DNA of 5,092 bases, taken from assembly GCA_937922955.1 (NCBI GenBank), contig CALAKO010000070.1, positions 1-5,092 of the forward strand, written 5' to 3'. Position numbers and translations under genes: made by a program. The notes under the pieces are model-generated. The model had not been told where the DNA came from. It was given only the letters and a program-made list of their open reading frames with translations, and made no database searches. Positions within the stretch are counted from its first letter, which is position 1. Each line of letters begins with the position of its first letter. This stretch comes from an uncultured Peptococcaceae bacterium (lineage in GTDB: Bacteria; Bacillota; Peptococcia; Peptococcales; Peptococcaceae). Positions 1-5,092 of the stretch are shown piece after piece.

Positions 1-77
1 TGTCCTACAGTTATTGTATCATGGGCACTTCAGAGCCTGCTGTTTTGATAGAAAAGCAACATTTTAACTTATTATAC

Positions 78-84
78 GAGGAGG
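78..84 (+). promoter_or_regulatory. Ribosome binding site of era
   Basis: GAGGAGG lies seven bases before the ATG at 92. It is a near-ideal Shine-Dalgarno sequence and fixes the era start, since no other in-frame start with a comparable site lies nearby. Confidence 0.9.
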
Positions 85-91
85 AAGAAGT

Positions 92-988
92 ATGAAAACC
101 GGTTTTATTTCCTTGATCGGCCGGCCGAATGCCGGAAAAAGCACCCTGCTCAATCAAATCCTTGAGCGCAAAATTGCCATCGTGTCCTCGAAACCGCAAA
201 CCACTCGCACTCGCATCACCGGTATTTTCACCACCAGCGATGCGCAGATGGTGTTTGTGGACACGCCGGGGATTCATAAACCAAAACACCGCCTGGATCA
301 GTATATGGTGGAGGCGGCAACCTCGTCCATCTATGATGGCGATGTCATTTTCTACGTGGTGGATGCGTCGGTGCCATTTGGTTCCGGTGAACAGTTCATC
401 CTCAACAGTCTGGAAAAAATTGAGGCGCCGGTGTTTCTGCTCTTGAATAAAATCGACACCATGACGCCGGAAGAAATCATGCGAGCCATTGTTAAGTGGC
501 AGAGCCGCCGCGAGTTTGCAGAAATCTTCCCATTGTCTGCCGAGCGTGGCGACAACGTGGACCGTCTGCTGGAAACCACGAAAGGCTATTTGTTCGATGG
601 GCCAAGCTTCTATTCGGAAGACGCTGTCACCGATCAGCCGGAGCGTGTCGTTATGGCGGAACTCATCCGCGAAAAAATTCTGCGCTTCACCGAAGAAGAA
701 GTGCCGCACAGCGTGGCCGTTGTCATTGAACATATGGAGCGCGACGAAAGCGACGATAAGCTCATTGTGCACGCCGCCATATATGTGGAACGTGCCGGTC
801 AGAAAGCCATCATCATCGGCAAACAGGGTGCCATGATTAAGCGCGTTGGCACCGCTGCCCGCCGTGACATCGAAGAATTGCTCGGCGAAAAAGTGTATCT
901 CAAGCTCTGGGTGCGCGTCAAAGAAAACTGGCGCAACCGCGAAGGTGTGCTGCATGACCTGGGCTTTGATATGGACGATTTTAGTTAA
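92..988 (+). CDS. era: GTPase Era, ribosome assembly factor
   Basis: Era is a membrane-associated GTPase that binds the 3' end of 16S rRNA and helps mature the 30S subunit. It is usually essential. The 298-residue product has the family's normal length. All G motifs are visible: the P-loop GRPNAGKS at residues 10-17 (G1), a TTRTRITGI switch region at 37-45 (G2), DTPG at 57-60 (G3), NKID at 119-122 (G4) and SAE at 149-151 (G5). The C-terminal KH RNA-binding domain covers roughly 200-285, with its GKQG loop at 243-246 and the typical ending KENWRNREGVLHDLGF. The start at 92 is set by GAGGAGG seven bases upstream. It is the first gene of a compact same-strand cluster, 35 bases before mgtE. The usual Firmicute neighbour recO is not directly downstream. 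No clear promoter is visible in the 91 bases before it, so transcription may come from further upstream. Nothing is truncated or missing. Confidence 0.98.
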   Translation: MKTGFISLIGRPNAGKSTLLNQILERKIAIVSSKPQTTRTRITGIFTTSDAQMVFVDTPGIHKPKHRLDQYMVEAATSSIYDGDVIFYVVDASVPFGSGEQFILNSLEKIEAPVFLLLNKIDTMTPEEIMRAIVKWQSRREFAEIFPLSAERGDNVDRLLETTKGYLFDGPSFYSEDAVTDQPERVVMAELIREKILRFTEEEVPHSVAVVIEHMERDESDDKLIVHAAIYVERAGQKAIIIGKQGAMIKRVGTAARRDIEELLGEKVYLKLWVRVKENWRNREGVLHDLGFDMDDFS

Positions 989-1023
989 AACCAACGACAT
1001 AAAATAAGAAAGGAAGTGAGAGG

Positions 1024-2358
1024 ATGATTGAAGAGCTGAAGGTGCCGACCAGTGAAGAGGAAGAAGAGGCGCTCAAAGAATACCTTGAAGAGCAGCATCC
1101 AGAGGACATTGCCGAATACCTTGAAACCCTCGACGATCGTGAAGAACAGGCCGCACTGATCCAGGTACTGGAACCGGAAGACGCAGCCGAAGTGCTCTTT
1201 GCCATTGACGACAAAGAGCTCATGGTGTCGATTCTCCTTGAACTTCCACGCAACATGGCCAGTGCCATCGCCAATGAAATTCCTAGCGACGAAGCGGCGG
1301 ACATGCTCGAAGACCTCGACGACAACGAGCGCAGCCGCATCCTCTCCCTCTTCGAAGACGAAGCCGTTGACGACATTACGGACCTGCTGACCTACGAAAG
1401 CGATACCGCCGGTGGGTTGATGACCACCGAATTCGTTGTCGTGCCGGTCTTTGTCAATGCCGAAAAGGCCATCGAAATCATCCGCATGTATGCGCCTGAC
1501 GCAGAAACGATTTACTACGTCTACGTCATCGATGGGCTCAACCACCTTGTCGGGATTCTTTCTTTGCGTGAGCTCATCATTGCCGGGCCGGAAACGGCCG
1601 TTGGCGATATCATGCGGCAAAACGTCACCAGCGTCAATGTACGCGATGACCAGGAAGAAGTCGCCGACATCATGTCCAAATACAGCCTGCTGGCGCTGCC
1701 GGTTGTCGACGATGAAGACCACATCCTCGGGATCATCACCGTCGACGATATCGTCGACGTCATCCAAGACGAGGCCAGCGAGGACATCTATCGTATGGCT
1801 GGTACCACCGAAGCCGAAATGGACGAAGGCGCCAGTGTTATCACCGCCTATGCTTCGCGATTGCCGTGGCTTTTGATCACCATTTTTGGGGGCATTTGTT
1901 CCGGCACGGTGTTGGATCATTTTGAACTGACCTTGCAGCAGGTTGCCGCACTGATTATTTTTATTCCAATGATGACCGGTATTGCCGGGAATGTGGGTAC
2001 TCAGTCCTGCACCGTTACGGTGCGTGGTCTGGCTACCGGGAATGTTACCACCAAAGAAGCCTTTGGCACCATCCTGCGCGAAGCGTTGTTGGGCTTTGCG
2101 CTGGGGCTGACCGTGGGCGCCATCGTCTGTCTGGTGGCCTCGTTTTGGCAGCACAGCATGGCGTTGGGCATCACCGTTGGTCTGACGCTGATTCTCAATA
2201 ATTTCATGGCTGCTCTGTTGGGCACCGTGGTGCCGCTCACACTGGAGCGGCTGCACGTTGACCCGGCGGTGGCTTCGTCAGCCTTTATTACCACCACCAC
2301 CGACGTGCTGGGCTTGTTCAACTATTCGATGATCGCCATTCTGGTTTTTCACATTTAA
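1024..2358 (+). CDS. mgtE: Magnesium transporter MgtE
   Basis: MgtE is a dimeric inner-membrane Mg2+ channel whose cytoplasmic domains bind Mg2+ and close the pore when internal Mg2+ is high. The 444-residue product has the family architecture. An acidic N-terminal helical domain covers about 15-125 and includes a five-Glu run at 11-15. A pair of CBS domains covers about 130-255, introduced by the motif YESDTAGGLMTTEF at 124-137. Five membrane segments follow at about 274-296, 303-323, 349-374, 378-405 and 423-442. Family signatures are GNVGTQS at 322-328, RGLATG at 334-339, DPAVAS at 413-418 and TTDVLGL at 425-431; Asp427 matches the conserved pore-site Asp of the family. The start follows AAGGAAG seven bases upstream. 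The 35-base gap after era is too short for an M-box (ykoK) riboswitch, so control by Mg2+ is probably at the protein level or from a distant promoter. Leucine codon choice differs between the soluble and membrane halves. Confidence 0.96.
   Translation: MIEELKVPTSEEEEEALKEYLEEQHPEDIAEYLETLDDREEQAALIQVLEPEDAAEVLFAIDDKELMVSILLELPRNMASAIANEIPSDEAADMLEDLDDNERSRILSLFEDEAVDDITDLLTYESDTAGGLMTTEFVVVPVFVNAEKAIEIIRMYAPDAETIYYVYVIDGLNHLVGILSLRELIIAGPETAVGDIMRQNVTSVNVRDDQEEVADIMSKYSLLALPVVDDEDHILGIITVDDIVDVIQDEASEDIYRMAGTTEAEMDEGASVITAYASRLPWLLITIFGGICSGTVLDHFELTLQQVAALIIFIPMMTGIAGNVGTQSCTVTVRGLATGNVTTKEAFGTILREALLGFALGLTVGAIVCLVASFWQHSMALGITVGLTLILNNFMAALLGTVVPLTLERLHVDPAVASSAFITTTTDVLGLFNYSMIAILVFHI
1740..1759. 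repeat. 20-bp perfect palindrome inside mgtE
   Basis: CGTCGACGATATCGTCGACG reads the same on both strands. It encodes the VDDIVD stretch (residues 240-245) of the second CBS domain. Each codon pair is itself palindromic (GTC-GAC, GAT-ATC, GTC-GAC), so protein sequence plus codon choice can account for it. In RNA it could fold into a short hairpin. No functional role is shown. Confidence 0.6.
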
Positions 2359-2373
2359 TGCAGAGGCACAACC

Positions 2374-3063
2374 ATGACTCAAAAACAGAACAACATTCAA
2401 CCCATTGATTTTATCTTTATATATATTGGCGGGGCCTTCATTGCTGGCTGGCTGCAGCAGATTTTGCGCGGGCTTTTTCCGATGCTTGGCAGTACCACAG
2501 CAGGCAGTTTGATTAGCGGGCTGTGGCTGCAGGATGGCATAATGCTGGCGGTGCTGGCGTTCTTTTTGGCAGGCCGCAAAGCCAGCTGGCGCAGCATTGG
2601 TCTGCAGGCACCTCAGGGCCGTCATCCTTATTTTGGCGCGGCCATTGGCGGGCTGTTGTTGTATGTGCTCATGACTGTTTTGGTGCAGCTCATCAATGCG
2701 CTGCTGCCTAACGGTCTGGCGGCTCAGAACGTGCAAAGCTACATGCAGGCCGACGACGCTCTTTGGGTGAAAGTCTTTGTCGTTGTCACTATGGGCGTGT
2801 TTGTGCCCATCGTTGAAGAACTGGTGTTTCGCGGCTATCTTTTCCAGAGCCTTTGCCGCCGTCTTTCTCCGCAAATGGCTATGATCTTCACGGCGGTCAT
2901 CTTTGGCTGCGCCCATCTGGACATCCAGCGTGTGATTCCGTTGGCTCTGGGCGGCTACTTGCTGAACGTGATTGCTGTGCGTTATCAGTCTGTCTTTGCC
3001 AGTGCCATTGCCCATGGTATGTGGAACACCGTTATGATCGTTGCTTATTACTCTGTACTATAA
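2374..3063 (+). CDS. CPBP family intramembrane metalloprotease (CAAX protease-like)
   Basis: This is a polytopic membrane protein of 229 residues with the three conserved motifs of the CPBP/Abi (Rce1-like) protease family. Motif 1 is EELVFR at 148-153 (EExxxR), motif 2 is FGCAH at 177-181 (FxxxH) and motif 3 is HGMWN at 214-218 (HxxxN). The Glu and His residues form the catalytic site in characterised members. Hydrophobic segments lie at about 11-28, 45-66, 86-111, 131-150, 166-182, 185-205 and 207-227, so the active site sits within the membrane. Bacterial members have been linked to bacteriocin self-immunity, peptide maturation and membrane-protein processing, but no bacteriocin or candidate substrate gene is visible here. 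The start is supported by AGAGG seven bases upstream. It begins 15 bases after mgtE and ends 18 bases before rlmD, so it is very likely co-transcribed. The family call is firm; the biological substrate is unknown. Confidence 0.92.
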   Translation: MTQKQNNIQPIDFIFIYIGGAFIAGWLQQILRGLFPMLGSTTAGSLISGLWLQDGIMLAVLAFFLAGRKASWRSIGLQAPQGRHPYFGAAIGGLLLYVLMTVLVQLINALLPNGLAAQNVQSYMQADDALWVKVFVVVTMGVFVPIVEELVFRGYLFQSLCRRLSPQMAMIFTAVIFGCAHLDIQRVIPLALGGYLLNVIAVRYQSVFASAIAHGMWNTVMIVAYYSVL

Positions 3064-3081
3064 TCTTGGAGGATTCTCACG

Positions 3082-4386
3082 ATGACCCAGCTTCATATCA
3101 CCGGCCTTTCTCACGACGGCTGCGGCGTTGGCCGCACCGCAGAAGGAAAGGTCGTTTTTGTACCCGGTGCTCTGCCGGAAGAAACCATTACCGCCACCCT
3201 TGGCGACAGCCATAAAGGCATCATCCACGGCATCCTGGATGAGGTGCTTGTGGCCAATCCGCAGCGTGTCACTCCGCGGTGCCCTTTGGCAGCGGTTTGC
3301 GGCGGCTGCGCCTTGCAAGTAGCCGATGCGGCGCTGCAGGCCGAGATCAAACAACGTCAGGTGGAAGACGCCCTGCAGCGCATCGGCAAGCTGGATTGCC
3401 AGGTGCTGCCCGTTAAAACCATGGCCGAGCCTTGGCGCTACCGCAACAAAGGCATCTTCCATGCCGACTATTCCAATGGCACCACTCGTCTTGGTTTCTA
3501 CGAAAAAGGCAGCCACGATCTGGTGCCAGCCGCCGACTGCCTGCTTTTCAGCGAGCAAGTCAACCGCCTCACCGCCTGGCTCGAAGAGGCCATCACCACC
3601 ACCGGCATTCCCGACATTGACAAAGTCATGATTCGTGAAAGCCACGTCAGCGGCGAGATGATGGTCGTCTTTGTCACCGCTGCTCAGAAATTCCGCCAGC
3701 AGCGTCTTGTCGAACGCTTGACCGAAGAGTGGCCGCAGGTCACCAGCATCTGGCACAACGTCAACACCAACCCGCGCCTCATGCTGGGCCGTGCCTATAC
3801 TCACCTGCACGGCAGCGAAACCATTCCTGAACGCCTTGGCAGCCTGCGCTACGATCTTTCGCCGGCCTCCTTCTTCCAGGTCAACACCGCGCAGGCGGAA
3901 GTCCTTTATCAGACCGGCAAAGACATGCTCGGCGCCCTTGCGCCGGATGCCGTCCTTCTCGATCTTTATTGCGGCATTGGCACCATTGGCAGCTTCATTG
4001 CCGACAAAAAGCAGACCCTCCACGGCGTCGACAGCGTTGGCCAGGCCATCGACGATGCTAAAAAAGCCGCTCAAAAGAACGGCTTCCGTGACGCCCATTT
4101 CACCACCGCCAAAGCCGAAGTCTGGCTGCCAAAATGGCTCAGCAAAGGCAACCACGCCGACATCGCCATCATCGACCCACCCCGCAAAGGCTGCGACGGC
4201 AAGCTCCTCGACGCGCTCATCAGCGCTCAGCTTCCACGCATCCTCTACATCAGCTGCAACCCAGCCACCCTCGCCCGCGACCTCGCCAAACTCAGCAAAC
4301 ACTACCACATCGGCGACGTCCAGCCGGTCGATCTCTTCCCGCAAACCAGCCATGTTGAAAATGTCGTCGTGCTGACAAGGAAGTGA
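3082..4386 (+). CDS. rlmD: 23S rRNA (uracil-C5)-methyltransferase, RlmD type
   Basis: This is an S-adenosylmethionine-dependent RNA m5U methyltransferase of the RumA/TrmA family, 434 residues long (E. coli RlmD is 433). An N-terminal TRAM domain spans about 1-55. The [4Fe-4S] cluster ligands are Cys67, Cys73 and Cys76 (CX5CX2C), with Cys153 as the fourth. The methyltransferase core follows. SFFQVNTAQAE lies at 263-273, the SAM-binding LDLYCGIGTIG at 293-303, and DPPRKG at 365-370. SCNP at 391-394 carries the catalytic nucleophile Cys392, and HVENVV at 424-429 carries the general base Glu426. The usual target of RlmD is U1939 of 23S rRNA. In some Firmicutes one enzyme (RlmCD) also modifies U747, and sequence reading cannot separate these; a TrmA-type tRNA role is less likely given the TRAM domain and Fe-S site. 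GGAGGAT at 3068-3074 supports the start. It is the last gene of the compact cluster. Its 3' third is strongly biased to C-ending codons. Confidence 0.93.
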   Translation: MTQLHITGLSHDGCGVGRTAEGKVVFVPGALPEETITATLGDSHKGIIHGILDEVLVANPQRVTPRCPLAAVCGGCALQVADAALQAEIKQRQVEDALQRIGKLDCQVLPVKTMAEPWRYRNKGIFHADYSNGTTRLGFYEKGSHDLVPAADCLLFSEQVNRLTAWLEEAITTTGIPDIDKVMIRESHVSGEMMVVFVTAAQKFRQQRLVERLTEEWPQVTSIWHNVNTNPRLMLGRAYTHLHGSETIPERLGSLRYDLSPASFFQVNTAQAEVLYQTGKDMLGALAPDAVLLDLYCGIGTIGSFIADKKQTLHGVDSVGQAIDDAKKAAQKNGFRDAHFTTAKAEVWLPKWLSKGNHADIAIIDPPRKGCDGKLLDALISAQLPRILYISCNPATLARDLAKLSKHYHIGDVQPVDLFPQTSHVENVVVLTRK

Positions 4387-4438
4387 GAGAGCGCAGCATA
4401 TAAATTAAACTTCGGAAAATTATTAAGAAGGTGATATA
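4387..4438. other. AT-rich junction between core operon and acquired gene
   Basis: These 52 bases switch from the G+C-rich style of rlmD to AT-rich sequence within about ten bases of the rlmD stop. No stem followed by a T-run is present, so no intrinsic terminator separates the two genes. TATAAA at 4399-4404 resembles a -10 element, but the only -35-like hexamer (CTGACA, 4372-4377) is 21 bases away, which is too far for a convincing promoter. No tRNA gene or clear attachment-site repeat is visible. Confidence 0.5.
4426..4435 (+). promoter_or_regulatory. Ribosome binding site of the AlbA_2-domain gene
   Basis: AGAAGGTGAT closely matches the complement of the 16S rRNA 3' end. Its AAGG core is seven bases before the ATG at 4439, which selects this start. 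Confidence 0.85.
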
Positions 4439-5092
4439 ATGAATGATTTAAGCCAGGAAAAACTCGCTTTCTTTTGTTCGGAGCCCGAAAATCAGTATTT
4501 TGATAGAAAAAGTGCACGAATAAAACCGTTGGATATTCTTAAACATTTAGTTGCATTTTCAAATGCCGAAGGTGGGCAGTTGATTATTGGGATTGAAGAT
4601 GATGGACAAATTACGGGTTTCAACTATAAAGGTGCGCATAAAATTGATGAATATAGAAACATATGTATCACCGAATTAAAGGAAACCCCATTAAATGTAA
4701 GATTCGATATTTATGATGTCAAAAATGTAAACGACCAAGACGATCAAATAATTATTATTTCCGTAGAGGTTTCAATAGACAGAGTTATTAAATCCTATGA
4801 TGGGAAAGTGTATTTGAGACAAAATGACAAGTCAAAAGAACTAAACTATGAACAGATTCTCCAGTTACAATATGATAGTGGCCAAAGGTCTTTTGAAGAT
4901 GAAATTGTGGAGATCGCTGATTTAAGTGATATTGATGATGCTGTGATGAGCGAATATAAGTCAATCATGAATATTACTGACTTAACGAATGAAGAAGTGC
5001 TTAGAGCGAGATATTTTTTGGTCGATGGAAAATTGACAAATGCTGGGATCTTGCTTTTTGGGAAAAATCCATGCAAATTCTTACCTCAAGCA
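4439..5092 (+). CDS. Schlafen/AlbA_2 domain putative nucleic-acid-binding protein, N-terminal part (runs off the window)
   Basis: The frame is open from the ATG at 4439 to the last base, giving 218 residues and no stop, so the 3' part is outside the window. Residues about 12-140 match the AlbA_2 (Schlafen) domain pattern: ENQYFDRKSA at 17-26 (family style E-x4-D/E-x-K), AFSNAEGGQLIIGIEDDGQI at 39-58 with its Gly-Gly turn, and VYLRQNDKSKEL at 124-135. Residues 199-218 (LTNAGILLFGKNP, then FLPQA) match the conserved segment after this domain in proteins that usually go on to a GHKL-type ATPase domain and a winged helix; that continuation is inferred. Such proteins are annotated as putative transcriptional regulators or ATP-binding proteins and are common in mobile and defence-related regions. 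Vertebrate relatives include tRNA-cleaving Schlafens, but activity here is unproven. A strong Shine-Dalgarno sets the start. Base composition (18 G or C in 4501-4560) and use of TTA, TCA, AGA and ATA codons differ sharply from the genes upstream, suggesting transfer. Confidence 0.88.
   Translation, partial: MNDLSQEKLAFFCSEPENQYFDRKSARIKPLDILKHLVAFSNAEGGQLIIGIEDDGQITGFNYKGAHKIDEYRNICITELKETPLNVRFDIYDVKNVNDQDDQIIIISVEVSIDRVIKSYDGKVYLRQNDKSKELNYEQILQLQYDSGQRSFEDEIVEIADLSDIDDAVMSEYKSIMNITDLTNEEVLRARYFLVDGKLTNAGILLFGKNPCKFLPQA

Noticed and set aside
1..48. Possible tail of an upstream gene in frame 1, ending at TGA 46-48 with a hydrophobic end (PTVIVSWALQSLLF)
   Set aside because: Fifteen residues are too few to assign, and the other two plus-strand frames also stay open for part of the leader. 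It may be real but cannot be supported from these bases.
43..55. 13-base identity TTTTGATAGAAAA shared with 4498-4510, considered as an attachment-site or insertion repeat
   Set aside because: It is short and A/T-rich, so chance is a reasonable explanation. The second copy lies inside the AlbA_2 coding region at a conserved motif rather than at the composition boundary.
37..57. Imperfect hairpin (GCTGTTTT...GAAAAGC) considered as a terminator of an upstream gene
   Set aside because: The stem has a mismatch and few G-C pairs, and no T-run follows.
45..75. Candidate promoter before era: TTGATA (45-50) and TATTAT (70-75)
   Set aside because: The spacing of 19 bases is long, and transcription would begin inside or just before the Shine-Dalgarno sequence, leaving no usable leader.
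11..1000. Long open frame on the minus strand opposite era (and similar ones at 985-2256, 2278-3015 and 3058-4353)
   Set aside because: All are in exact codon register with the plus-strand genes and exist because TTA, CTA and TCA are avoided there. Their translations are His/Gly/Asp/Phe-rich mirror products without recognisable domains, and the plus-strand products are clear conserved families.
989..1023. Mg2+-sensing riboswitch before mgtE
   Set aside because: Only 35 bases separate era and mgtE, most of it the ribosome site, with no foldable aptamer.
4372..4404. Promoter for the AlbA_2 gene from CTGACA (4372-4377) and TATAAA (4399-4404)
   Set aside because: The two hexamers are separated by 21 bases, outside the functional range, and no better -35 element is at the right distance.

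Overview
The window is a bacterial chromosomal segment, most likely from a member of the Bacillota (Firmicutes) with moderately high G+C; I cannot name a genus. The reasons are the strong AGGAGG-type ribosome sites, the Era and MgtE sequences, and the tight same-strand packing. This placement is an inference from style, not from a match to a known genome.

Layout: positions 1-91 are a short leader with no gene I can support. Four complete plus-strand genes then follow: era (92-988, ribosome-assembly GTPase), mgtE (1024-2358, CBS-domain Mg2+ channel/transporter), a CPBP/CAAX-type intramembrane protease (2374-3063) and an RlmD-type 23S rRNA uracil-C5 methyltransferase (3082-4386). The gaps between them are 35, 15 and 18 bases. 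Each gene has its own Shine-Dalgarno sequence and I see no terminator between them, so they read as one operon. Era and RlmD both act on ribosomal RNA or ribosome maturation, and MgtE supplies the Mg2+ that ribosomes need. The protease is membrane-bound and its substrate is unknown.

After a 52-base AT-rich gap a fifth plus-strand gene starts at 4439 and runs off the right edge. It encodes the N-terminal part (218 residues) of a Schlafen/AlbA_2-domain putative DNA- or RNA-binding protein. It is AT-rich, with codon choices (TTA, TCA, AGA, ATA) that the four upstream genes almost never use, so it looks like horizontally acquired cargo placed right behind the operon. This is the accessory part of the window. 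The other four genes are ordinary core genes, and I find no demonstrably new system within the bases shown.

The four core genes contain only two TTA, CTA or TCA codons in 1405 sense codons. This explains why nearly gene-length open frames appear on the opposite strand. Those frames are shadows and are not annotated.
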